Shown piece by piece: positions 1 to 6,601 of a stretch of DNA of 6,605 bases. Location: positions 33,999 to 40,603 of the forward strand of contig MEPT01000020.1 in assembly GCA_001769925.1 (NCBI GenBank). The letters run 5' to 3'. Within the stretch, counting starts at the first letter, position 1. Each line of letters begins with the position of its first letter. The position numbers and the translations under genes were made by a program. The stretch is from Bdellovibrionales bacterium RBG_16_40_8. Its GTDB lineage: Bacteria > Bdellovibrionota > Bdellovibrionia > Bdellovibrionales > UBA1609. The notes under the pieces were generated by a model. The model ran no database searches. It was given only the letters and a program-made list of their open reading frames with translations, and had not been told where the DNA came from.

Positions 1-111
1 AGGCCGTACGAAGCTTACGACATCTCTCAAAACGATAACAGTCAGAAAAAAAATAAAATATTTGCAGAAGAGCAATATCAACCCAATATTAGCTGGCGCT
101 GGGAGTTTTGA
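1..111 (+). CDS. 3' end of a truncated gene, possible outer-membrane beta-barrel protein
   Basis: An open frame enters from the left edge at base 1 and runs for 36 codons to a TGA at 109-111. It encodes a polar, Asn/Gln/Lys-rich stretch ending in PNISWRWEF. The last residues place Ile, Trp, Trp and Phe at positions -7, -5, -3 and -1. That alternation with a terminal aromatic residue is the usual C-terminal signal of Gram-negative outer-membrane beta-barrels recognised by the BAM machinery. The canonical glycine of the signal is absent, and only the last part of the protein is available, so the family cannot be named. It converges with the minus-strand metalloprotease gene, leaving 25 bases between the two stop codons. 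The reading frame is plausible because it is open to the window edge and stops just before the neighbour, but 36 codons could be open by chance. Confidence 0.5.
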   Translation, partial: RPYEAYDISQNDNSQKKNKIFAEEQYQPNISWRWEF

Positions 112-136
112 CCCCCCAAAGCACCAAATAATATTA

Positions 137-2731
137 TTAATCTCGCGCGGTTAAAGTCGCGATTATAGCCTTATTTTCAATTACCCACTTTGCTACACTT
201 CGCGAGTTTTTATCTGCGCGAATAGTATTGATTTCATTATTCATAAGAAGAGATTTTATTTTATTGATAAAAAGGTTTTTCATGGTGTTATGTTGAACAA
301 GTCCCCAATCTGGCGCAAGGCTATCGCGTCCAACCAGCATTTTCGCAGCCGCTAACCTAACATCTTTATCGTATTTATAAAAAGGTAAGTTTAGCACAAT
401 GCTTTTTATTTCAGAAATAACCACGCGTTCATGTAATATCTCACCAGTTTCACTCATGATATATTCATTCATTCTTGCAGCTATTATATTTGCGAGCTCA
501 TCTGATATTGGGCTATCAGTGAGCGCTCCAATTTGAATTGTTAATGAAGAGATATCTGCCATAGCCAAAGCCTTTTGCACTTCTGCAAAATAAACGGCAG
601 CTAGATCTTTCGCCTGAGAAATTTCATCGTCAGTAAAACGGTAGCGTTCGCCGTTATATCCGAGACCCTCTCGATATATCGGTGATTCAATCAAAGCATT
701 AAACTCGTCCGACCAATTTAAATAAAGAGATGGCGATGGTGCTGCTAAAAAAACATCTAATCCACCTAGTCGCGATATTTCAGCAGCAGTCGCTTCAACA
801 GTTTTTTTAGTTACTACATCTTTATTTAAAGAATCTATTTTTGCAAATAAACGATGAATGCGAAGATCTTTGGCTTCGTCAGCAATTAATTGAATCACCA
901 GTTTGCGCGGAGAAAGAATTGCATTTGCGGCTAGATCAGGGTGAAGTATTATTTCTTCTATTTTGCGACTGGGTAATTCAAATGGCGGTGTCTTTGCCGC
1001 AATAATTTTCTCGATCAAATCTTGTGGCATGGTTTCAATGAGGTTTTTCTCGTTGTAAATAACGTTGGCTAACGGCGAGTGGCCCTGATCGAATGCTGTA
1101 CAGCCAATATATTTGCCACTATGAGAGTCGGTGCAAAAAAGCGGTGTTTCTTTTGAGTTCAGTTCTGCGCCATTATATAAGACATCAATTGCTTTTTTGT
1201 CGTAAGTAAAAGATTTCGTTTCTGGTTTTGTAATTAGCCGGCCAGTCATTACTGAGCCTTGAAAGTCTAGATACTCCATAACTGAACTTGTGAATTGAAT
1301 GTTTTCACGCAACTCAAGCTTTTTTAAATATGCAGAAAAAATATCTTTTAGCTCAAAAATATCAAAATTGGCCCCAAAGCTACCGGCAAAGTTGTGTCTT
1401 AGCCCAAGCGTATGGCCAACCTCATGAGCAACCACTTCGCGCACGTAATCGCGCGATATTTCAAGTATTTTCTCGTCAGAAATATCTGTAGCAACAAGTT
1501 TGCTTAGTAAATTATGAAGTGGCGCACTACCATCAAAATCACAAAGTGTTGAGTGGGGTATGCCCGCTATTGTTAAATAAGCTTCTGGTTTTTTAAAAGA
1601 ATCAATTTGCTTGATAAGCTGGCGCGCACGCATTTTACCAATAAAAGCGAAAGCGCTGGTCAAAAATATTTGCGCATGCCGAATTTCTCCGGTGCGAGGA
1701 TCAGTCTGTGCATCGGCATATGCAAACCCTGCCGCATCCCAGGGTACCCATTGAATAATATTGTATCCTGAATCTGGGGCAGCTATTCCTGCGGGCGCAT
1801 CAATAACCGTAATCTTCTCGTATCCGAAAGCGCGATTCCAATATAAAACCCCATCACGAATTGCATCTTTAAACTCGGCAGGAGTATTTGCAGAAATTGC
1901 ATAAACTATAGATTTATTTTGTGCAGGATCGAAGCGCGTCGCAAATATTTTCGTAACGCTGCCCTCACTAAGTCGCGGAGCAATCTCGAAAAAACCCATG
2001 CGATCAAAGTTTGCGGTAATGATCGGCTTGTACTCGGTATTAGGTTTATAAGGACTTATGTAATGCCGAACAGATATTGGTGTATTTTGTCGTCTGAAAT
2101 CAGAATTTGCGATTGTTAATTCAGCATGTTGAAAGATAACAAGCTCATTCTGTTCAGTGAATTCAACTTTCTCAAGAAAACTGTGTCGTACTGGAGTTGA
2201 AGTAAAATCAGTAATTCCGGGGTAATTTTCTCCGCCAAGATCACTTGCTCGCCATTCAGCGGCTGTGAAAATCTCAGACATGCCTTTGTTAAAATCAAAT
2301 TCAATAGACTGCGTATCTTCATTCGTTATAGGAAATTGAGTGAGCACAATTGTTTGTGAAAAATCTTTAGTTACGTAGTGCCCCTCTGGAGATTCAAGCA
2401 TAAATATAGAATTTTCATATTGCCTAAATAAAACAATACGACTTTTTAGTCCCGAAAACTTTGGCACACCAAGCTGTGCGAGTAGTTCAGCATGCCAAAT
2501 AAATTCTTTATCTAGCGCCGCCTTATTAATACGAATTTTATAACGATTTTCAGACGGTTTTAAGTCGGCATCTCGTAAAACATATAAGTTGTTATGAGCT
2601 TGCGACTTTACAACTATAAATGAATCGGTAACCCGATGCGAAGCCTGTAATTTATTATTTGCAGTGTTGGAACACCCAAAAAGAAAGATAAGACAATAGA
2701 GAACAAAGAAAAAATCACGTAAAAACTTCAT
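137..2731 (-). CDS. Secreted lipoprotein zinc metalloprotease (metzincin, DUF4953/DUF5117-like)
   Basis: This gene encodes an 864-residue predicted zinc endopeptidase anchored to the envelope. The N-terminus has Lys2 and Arg5, a hydrophobic run at residues 7-18 and a lipobox LFGC at 17-20. Cys20 would be lipidated, and Ser21 at +2 favours outer-membrane sorting under the E. coli rule. The catalytic motif HEVGHTLGLRH spans 436-446, giving zinc ligands His436, His440 and His446 and general base Glu437. The following NFAGS and the SVMEY Met-turn (Met485) match the bacterial Met-zincin group usually annotated DUF4953 with an N-terminal DUF5117-type region. Residues 21-280 are probably a beta-rich N-terminal region. 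The helical-looking C-terminal part (about 590-864) has no motif I recognise. All catalytic residues are intact. The ATG at 2729-2731 is preceded by a good Shine-Dalgarno and directly yields the signal peptide. The gene follows pilT on the same strand after 108 bases. Its substrate is unknown. Confidence 0.88.
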   Translation of the reverse strand: MKFLRDFFFVLYCLIFLFGCSNTANNKLQASHRVTDSFIVVKSQAHNNLYVLRDADLKPSENRYKIRINKAALDKEFIWHAELLAQLGVPKFSGLKSRIVLFRQYENSIFMLESPEGHYVTKDFSQTIVLTQFPITNEDTQSIEFDFNKGMSEIFTAAEWRASDLGGENYPGITDFTSTPVRHSFLEKVEFTEQNELVIFQHAELTIANSDFRRQNTPISVRHYISPYKPNTEYKPIITANFDRMGFFEIAPRLSEGSVTKIFATRFDPAQNKSIVYAISANTPAEFKDAIRDGVLYWNRAFGYEKITVIDAPAGIAAPDSGYNIIQWVPWDAAGFAYADAQTDPRTGEIRHAQIFLTSAFAFIGKMRARQLIKQIDSFKKPEAYLTIAGIPHSTLCDFDGSAPLHNLLSKLVATDISDEKILEISRDYVREVVAHEVGHTLGLRHNFAGSFGANFDIFELKDIFSAYLKKLELRENIQFTSSVMEYLDFQGSVMTGRLITKPETKSFTYDKKAIDVLYNGAELNSKETPLFCTDSHSGKYIGCTAFDQGHSPLANVIYNEKNLIETMPQDLIEKIIAAKTPPFELPSRKIEEIILHPDLAANAILSPRKLVIQLIADEAKDLRIHRLFAKIDSLNKDVVTKKTVEATAAEISRLGGLDVFLAAPSPSLYLNWSDEFNALIESPIYREGLGYNGERYRFTDDEISQAKDLAAVYFAEVQKALAMADISSLTIQIGALTDSPISDELANIIAARMNEYIMSETGEILHERVVISEIKSIVLNLPFYKYDKDVRLAAAKMLVGRDSLAPDWGLVQHNTMKNLFINKIKSLLMNNEINTIRADKNSRSVAKWVIENKAIIATLTARD

Positions 2732-2839
2732 AAACCACCCCTTTATACAGTTGTAGAAGACTGTGCTGAGAATAAAACTATGGGTATTTTTGGTGATAGA
2801 GTATCAAAATAGAATAATATGTAAAAATTTCAGTGCTCT
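2732..2839 (-). other. Spacer between pilT and the metalloprotease gene
   Basis: This 108-base AT-rich spacer lies between two genes on the minus strand. I see no hairpin followed by a T-run that would end pilT transcription. A TTGATA at 2802-2807 could be a -35 element, but its best partner, CATAGT at 2777-2782, is a poor -10 match with a 19-base gap. A small imperfect inverted repeat (TGATA, three-base loop, TATCA, at 2794-2806) overlaps it. Whether the metalloprotease is read from pilT or from its own promoter is undecided. Confidence 0.35.
2738..2743 (-). promoter_or_regulatory. Ribosome binding site of the metalloprotease gene
   Basis: On the minus strand the bases AAGGGG lie six bases upstream of the ATG, a reasonable Shine-Dalgarno match and spacing. 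This supports the start that produces the lipoprotein signal peptide. Confidence 0.65.
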
Positions 2840-4078
2840 TTATGAGCCAGTTTTTTTGTTGCCGAATATAAAGCTTTTCAGGGCTGAGGAATCGCCAGAT
2901 GGCTTTGCCGCATCGGAGGTAGAGTGAATTTTAATACTAGGATCGTTTTTTAGTGGTGGCGTAGAAGGACTATGAATTGGCTTCATAGAGGCACTCTGAG
3001 TTACCGCCGCTGGCCGCCCGTGAGAGTGTAAGTTTGGATCTTTTGTAATAGGCTTACCAATAAAGTTTTCGGCAGCCTCTTTAGTTATTTTATTCTCAGA
3101 AAAAAGCTGACGAACGTGATGCTCAAAAGTCATCATGCCGTCACCAGCGCTTGTTTGCATGACAGATGGTATTTGAAACGTTTTGCCCTCACGAATAAGA
3201 TTGGCAACAGCAAAGGTGTTAACTAGAATTTCAATTGCGGCCACGCGCCCAGGTTTATCAGCTCGCGGAAAAAGTGTTTGAGACACCACCCCACGTAAAG
3301 ACTCAGCAAGCATGACGCGAATTTGTGCCTGCTGTTCTTGCGGAAAGGCATCTATTATACGGTCTACGGTTTTAGCAGCAGAACTTGTGTGAAGAGTACC
3401 AAAGACTAAGTGACCAGTTTCAGCAGCAGTAATGGCAAGAGCAATAGTTTCGAGATCGCGCATTTCTCCTACAAGTATGGTATCTGGGTCTTCACGTAAT
3501 GCGGCCTTTAAGGCGTTAGCAAAAGATTTAGTATGATTACTAACTTCGCGCTGATTAAACAAAGAATTATGATTTTCGTGCACGAATTCAATGGGATCTT
3601 CAACAGTTAAAATATGCTGTCGTTCAGTCATATTTATCGTGTGCAGCATAGAAGCTAGCGTAGTTGATTTACCTGACCCAGTTGGGCCAGTTACAAGAAC
3701 CAAGCCACGCGGGACTTCAATTAATTTTTGAATCGTTTGAGGTAGACCGAGCTCTTGTATAGTTTTAACTTTTTCAGGGATAACACGAAACACCGCACCC
3801 ATCCCACGTCGGTGCATGAAAATATTGCAGCGAAAACGGCCCAGCCCATTTACTGCATAAGAGCAATCAAGCTCCCAATTTTCAACAAAAAGACGACGTT
3901 GTTTTTCAGTGAGAATTTCAAAAACTAAACCTTGTATAGCGTCATTATTTAACTCAGGGTGTTCGATTTTCACCATCTCCCCATGCAGACGTAAAAAGGG
4001 GGGAGCGCCAGCGCTTAGATGCAAGTCTGAGGCACCTTGTGCCACCATAATTTTAAAAAGTTGATCTATCTGTGCCAC
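2840..4078 (-). CDS. pilT: Type IV pilus retraction ATPase PilT
   Basis: PilT is the cytoplasmic hexameric ATPase that depolymerises the type IV pilus and powers twitching motility. The 412-residue product begins with the PilT N-terminal domain (ASDLHLSAG at 16-24). It carries Walker A GPTGSGKST at 131-139, an Asp box ILTVEDPIE at 156-164, Walker B with ILVGEMRD at 201-208 (catalytic Glu205) and a His box TGHLVFGTLHT at 221-231. The VANLIREGKT stretch at 291-300 corresponds to the AIRNLIRE motif needed for retraction in PilT and argues for PilT rather than PilB. PilU remains a weaker alternative. The start codon is GTG (4076-4078). An in-frame stop lies seven codons upstream, and the GTG gives the usual number of residues before ASDLHL. 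Residues 343-412 form an extra Ser/Pro/Lys-rich, probably disordered tail beyond the usual family end. No other pilus gene is in the window. The gene diverges from rng. Confidence 0.95.
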   Translation of the reverse strand: MAQIDQLFKIMVAQGASDLHLSAGAPPFLRLHGEMVKIEHPELNNDAIQGLVFEILTEKQRRLFVENWELDCSYAVNGLGRFRCNIFMHRRGMGAVFRVIPEKVKTIQELGLPQTIQKLIEVPRGLVLVTGPTGSGKSTTLASMLHTINMTERQHILTVEDPIEFVHENHNSLFNQREVSNHTKSFANALKAALREDPDTILVGEMRDLETIALAITAAETGHLVFGTLHTSSAAKTVDRIIDAFPQEQQAQIRVMLAESLRGVVSQTLFPRADKPGRVAAIEILVNTFAVANLIREGKTFQIPSVMQTSAGDGMMTFEHHVRQLFSENKITKEAAENFIGKPITKDPNLHSHGRPAAVTQSASMKPIHSPSTPPLKNDPSIKIHSTSDAAKPSGDSSALKSFIFGNKKTGS

Positions 4079-4153
4079 AACACTTCTTCGGACGCTTCAA
4101 GTATCAAGATTAGGTCTAGTTTACACAGAAAGTTGATGATAGTACCTTTAGTC
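4079..4153. promoter_or_regulatory. Divergent pilT/rng intergenic region
   Basis: pilT (leftward) and rng (rightward) start back to back across these 75 bases, so promoters for both should lie here or just inside the opposing gene. I find no convincing sigma-70 pair in either direction. On the minus strand GATACT is a fair -10 candidate without a good -35. Neither gene has a strong Shine-Dalgarno: pilT has AAGAAG a few bases upstream of its GTG, and rng has essentially none before its preferred ATG. The regulatory role is inferred from gene orientation. Confidence 0.45.
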
Positions 4154-5680
4154 ATGGCCACAGAGATTCTTATCAACGTACACACGAACCAAACCCGCGT
4201 AGCTTATGTTGAAGACAAGACATTAGTCGATTTGAAAATAGATAGAAAGGCCTCCCCGACTTTGGTCGGTTCTATATATAAGGGCAAAGTTTTACGCGTT
4301 TTACCTGGTATGCAGGCAGCATTTGTAGATATTGGCCTTAGTAAAGCAGCATTTCTATATGTAGGCGACATTCGTTATAGCGCATTTCAAAGGGGAGAAA
4401 GCATTTACGATGTTGAAGACATAGAGGCAACAACTGAGGTGTTAGAGTCTAAACCCAGAGAGCCTACAGATCAAAATCGTCCGCCGATTCAAGAGCTCAT
4501 AAAGCCGGGTCAATTTCTATTAGTTCAGGTAGCAAAAGATCCACTAGGCACAAAAGGCTCTAGAATAACCACACATATATCATTACCCGGTAGAAATATT
4601 GTTTACATGCCAACAGTGCTACATTTTGGGGTGTCGCGCAGAATTGCAGACGAGGTAGAACGCGATAGACTAAAGAGTATCATTGAAAAAATAAATCCTG
4701 TGGGTGGTGTTATTGTTCGAACCGCAGGTGAAGGGGCTACAAAAGAGGACATCCTGGCAGACATCGAGTACTCGTCTCGTCTTTGGAGCGAAATTCTATT
4801 ATCATATGAAAAGAAAAACGCAATTGGGCTTGTACATTCTGAGGTTGATGTAGAACTAAGGGCTCTTCGCGACTTGCTGAACGAAAACGTCGATCGGGTC
4901 ATTATTGATGACCCAATAGTTTACAAAAAAGTATTGATATTTGTTGCGCAATCTTTGCCTAAATTTAAAAATCGCGTGGTTCTGCACAAAGAAGATAAGC
5001 CCCTATTTGATTTATATGATCTTGATCTTGAAATTTCGCGAGCGCTTGGCCATAGAATATGGCTCAAATCAGGTGGTTATATCGTTATAGATGAAGCAGA
5101 GGCCTTGGTAGTAGTTGACGTAAATACTGGTAAATATGTCGGAAAGCGCGATCTTGATGATACAATTGTAACGACAAATATTGAAGCCGCGCGAGAGATT
5201 GCCCATCAGCTACGCATTCGTAATTGCGGTGGGATTATAATTATTGATTTTATAGATATGGAAAAAGAGTCGCACCGCGACAAGGTTATGGTAGTTTTTA
5301 AAGAAGAATTGGCTAAAGATCGTGCACGAACCGTTGTGTCTACCATATCAGAATTTGGGCTCGTAGAAATGACCAGAAAGCGTATACGCCCTAGCCTAAT
5401 AGCTTCTTTATGTGATCCATGCCCATATTGTGAAGGCAGGGGTTACATTAAGCAAAAATCTACTATAGCTCATGAAATTTTTCGCTCACTTGAAAGAGAG
5501 TCTGCTAGGCATCGCGACAAAGCTACTACCGTGGTCAGATGCCAGTCTGTGGTGGCTGATTGGATATACGCCGAAGAAGCCGAGGCGCTTGAAAAAATTG
5601 AGCAAGCTCTTGGGCATTCGGTAGCCTTTAAGATAGAGCCAGATTTTCATATAGAGCAGTTTGAAGTTGAGAATTTATAG
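4154..5680 (+). CDS. rng: Ribonuclease G/E family endoribonuclease
   Basis: This is a single-strand-specific endoribonuclease of the RNase E/G family, which matures rRNA and starts mRNA decay in the cytoplasm. From the chosen ATG the product has 508 residues, close to E. coli RNase G (489), and it lacks the long C-terminal scaffold of RNase E. In order it shows an N-terminal RNase G signature, an S1 domain (about 37-145, with VGSIYKGKVLRVLPGMQAAF at 38-57), and a 5'-phosphate sensor segment VRTAGEGAT at 188-196. The DNase I-like catalytic core follows, with VVDVNTG (Asp322, Asn324) and IIIIDFID (Asp365). A Zn-link CPYC lies at 423-426. All key residues are present. The frame stays open upstream to 4037, but those 39 residues overlap the pilT start and are unlike the family. 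ATG 4154 gives the normal MATEILINV start. ATG 4136 is an alternative with a slightly better AGAAAG upstream. The S1 domain holds an acidic/proline-rich insertion at about 83-116. Confidence 0.95.
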   Translation: MATEILINVHTNQTRVAYVEDKTLVDLKIDRKASPTLVGSIYKGKVLRVLPGMQAAFVDIGLSKAAFLYVGDIRYSAFQRGESIYDVEDIEATTEVLESKPREPTDQNRPPIQELIKPGQFLLVQVAKDPLGTKGSRITTHISLPGRNIVYMPTVLHFGVSRRIADEVERDRLKSIIEKINPVGGVIVRTAGEGATKEDILADIEYSSRLWSEILLSYEKKNAIGLVHSEVDVELRALRDLLNENVDRVIIDDPIVYKKVLIFVAQSLPKFKNRVVLHKEDKPLFDLYDLDLEISRALGHRIWLKSGGYIVIDEAEALVVVDVNTGKYVGKRDLDDTIVTTNIEAAREIAHQLRIRNCGGIIIIDFIDMEKESHRDKVMVVFKEELAKDRARTVVSTISEFGLVEMTRKRIRPSLIASLCDPCPYCEGRGYIKQKSTIAHEIFRSLERESARHRDKATTVVRCQSVVADWIYAEEAEALEKIEQALGHSVAFKIEPDFHIEQFEVENL

Positions 5681-5683
5681 ACA

Positions 5684-5712
5684 TTGACATGGCTTACGCG
5701 TCATGGCAGATA
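5684..5712 (+). promoter_or_regulatory. Candidate sigma-70 promoter for rplU-rpmA
   Basis: A perfect -35 hexamer TTGACA (5684-5689) begins three bases after the rng stop codon. A 17-base gap leads to CAGATA (5707-5712), a weak -10 with only two consensus matches. It would give rplU-rpmA expression independent of rng, with a leader of about 35 bases. The spacer contains a direct repeat of CATGGC (5688-5693 and 5702-5707). The perfect hexamer may be chance. Confidence 0.3.
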
Positions 5713-5743
5713 GATCAGTCTTTGTTGAAAATCTGAAGGTTTT

Positions 5744-5749
5744 GGAGGT
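5744..5749 (+). promoter_or_regulatory. Strong ribosome binding site of rplU
   Basis: GGAGGT is a near-perfect anti-16S match and lies four bases before the rplU ATG at 5754. It is much stronger than anything upstream of rng, as expected for a highly expressed ribosomal protein gene. Confidence 0.85.
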
Positions 5750-5753
5750 CTAA

Positions 5754-6311
5754 ATGTACGCCATAGTTCGCACCGGTGGAAAGCAATATACTGTAAGAGT
5801 TGGCGACACCTTGCGCGTGGAAAAATTACCGCGTGAACTGGGTGCTGAGTTTCTTCTTGATGAAGTTTTGTTGGTAGGTGGTAATCAAATTCATGTAGGT
5901 GAGCCAACGGTTAAAGACGCTAAGGTAACGGTGATTGTTACTCGTCAGGCAAAGGCACCTAAGGTCATAGTATTTAAAAAACGTCGTCGTCAGGGGTATC
6001 GCAGGCTTCATGGTCACAGACAGCTATATACTGAACTTTTTGTTAAAACGATTCAATCTCCAACTGGTGAAATAAGTGAGGCAGAATCAATTAAACCAGT
6101 TATTGACCCGGCAAAAAAAGCAGAGAGACTAGCAAACATAAATAGCAGAGATATGGCGCTTCCAAAAAAAGCTAAGAAAAAAGTTGCAGCCACTAAAAAA
6201 GTAGTAAAAAAAGCAACTACTAAAAAAGCTGGTGCCAGAAAAGCCTCGGGAGCAAAAAAATCTGGGGCAAAAAAGAAAGCGACAGCGACTAAGAAAAAAA
6301 CGTCTAAGTGA
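5754..6311 (+). CDS. rplU: 50S ribosomal protein L21 with a histone H1-like C-terminal extension
   Basis: L21 (bL21) binds 23S rRNA in the large ribosomal subunit. Residues 1-102 form a complete L21: it begins MYAIVRTGGKQY, continues through a VILLDEV-like strand (LLDEVLLVGG), and contains the basic signature KVIVFKKRRRQGYRRLHGHRQ at about 70-90. Typical bacterial L21 ends near residue 103, but this frame continues to 185. The extra part has an acidic/neutral linker (about 103-133) followed by residues 137-185, in which 21 of 49 are lysine, most of the rest are Ala, Thr, Ser and Gly, and no acidic residue occurs. The tail consists of irregular xAKK/ATKK units like those of histone H1 C-termini and bacterial H1-like proteins. 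It probably gives a disordered nucleic-acid-binding arm. The start is fixed by homology and a strong GGAGGT site. The gene lies 73 bases after rng and 23 before rpmA, almost certainly cotranscribed with the latter. Confidence 0.96.
   Translation: MYAIVRTGGKQYTVRVGDTLRVEKLPRELGAEFLLDEVLLVGGNQIHVGEPTVKDAKVTVIVTRQAKAPKVIVFKKRRRQGYRRLHGHRQLYTELFVKTIQSPTGEISEAESIKPVIDPAKKAERLANINSRDMALPKKAKKKVAATKKVVKKATTKKAGARKASGAKKSGAKKKATATKKKTSK
6137..6308 (+). repeat. Lysine/alanine-rich low-complexity tract inside rplU
   Basis: The 3' part of rplU is built from A-rich codons for Lys (mostly AAA) separated by Ala, Thr, Ser and Gly codons, with short motifs such as AAAAAAG and ACTAAAAAA recurring irregularly. 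It is a degenerate coding repeat rather than an exact tandem repeat. Several runs of six or more A are present, which are potential slippage sites. Confidence 0.6.
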
Positions 6312-6323
6312 TACTAGCGGGCA

Positions 6324-6328
6324 AGAGG
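6324..6328 (+). promoter_or_regulatory. Ribosome binding site of rpmA
   Basis: AGAGG lies six bases before the rpmA ATG at 6335 within the 23-base rplU-rpmA spacer. It is a good match and spacing, consistent with translation from an rplU-rpmA message. Confidence 0.7.
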
Positions 6329-6334
6329 TAAATT

Positions 6335-6601
6335 ATGGCATCGAAAAAAGCAGCAGGCAGCACAAGAAACGGTCGAGACAGTAAAAGTAAACGTTTAGGA
6401 GTTAAGCGTTTTGGTGGTCAGAATGTTTTGTCTGGTACTATCATCGTTCGCCAAAGGGGCACCAAATTCTTTTTGGGACGAAATGTTCGAATGGGTCGTG
6501 ATTTTACGATTTATTCAGTCATTGATGGCCAGGTTAAATATGAGCGCACGAATAAGAAAAAATTTCGCGTAAGTGTTTATCCCCCAATTAAAGCCGCTTA
6601 A
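6335..6601 (+). CDS. rpmA: 50S ribosomal protein L27
   Basis: L27 (bL27) is a large-subunit protein whose flexible N-terminus reaches the peptidyl transferase centre. The 88-residue product has normal family length and shows the diagnostic segments [20 protein letters not shown] (9-28) and [10 protein letters not shown] (36-45). The N-terminus is MASKKAAGS, so no Firmicutes-type cleavable prepeptide is present. Position 3 is Ser, where many proteobacterial L27 proteins have His. The C-terminal end ([15 protein letters not shown]) is typical in style but variable in the family. It follows rplU by 23 bases in the conserved rplU-rpmA pair. The GTPase gene obgE often comes next in other genomes, but the window ends four bases after the TAA. 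Confidence 0.97.
   Translation: MASKKAAGSTRNGRDSKSKRLGVKRFGGQNVLSGTIIVRQRGTKFFLGRNVRMGRDFTIYSVIDGQVKYERTNKKKFRVSVYPPIKAA

Noticed and set aside
127..138. 12-base perfect palindrome AATAATATTATT between the convergent genes
   Set aside because: Made only of A and T in an AT-rich spacer, so easily due to chance. It has no GC-rich stem for termination.
143..162. Hairpin TCGCG/CGCGA near the end of the metalloprotease gene as a terminator
   Set aside because: The stem is only five base pairs, the loop is ten bases, it lies within the last codons, and no clean T-run follows.
1919..2119. Plus-strand open frame of 66 codons
   Set aside because: Lies wholly antisense within the metalloprotease gene. 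It has no ribosome binding site and no recognisable protein features.
2116..2322. Minus-strand open frame of 68 codons
   Set aside because: Alternate-frame shadow inside the metalloprotease gene, which is continuous and intact here.
2786..2810. Imperfect inverted repeat in the pilT-metalloprotease spacer
   Set aside because: A short AT-rich stem with a bulge and no adjacent T-run. It is not a credible terminator, and an operator role cannot be shown from one copy.
4037..4153. N-terminal extension of 39 residues on RNase G
   Set aside because: Overlaps the pilT start on the opposite strand, does not resemble the RNase G N-terminus, and the family start matches ATG 4154.
4603..4902. Minus-strand open frame of 99 codons
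   Set aside because: Antisense to conserved rng coding sequence. Its Ser/Arg-rich composition is typical of a shadow frame.
5701..5907. Minus-strand open frame of 68 codons
   Set aside because: Antisense to the rplU start and spacer, with no supporting signals.
5826..6017. Minus-strand open frame of 63 codons
   Set aside because: Antisense to the conserved L21 core.
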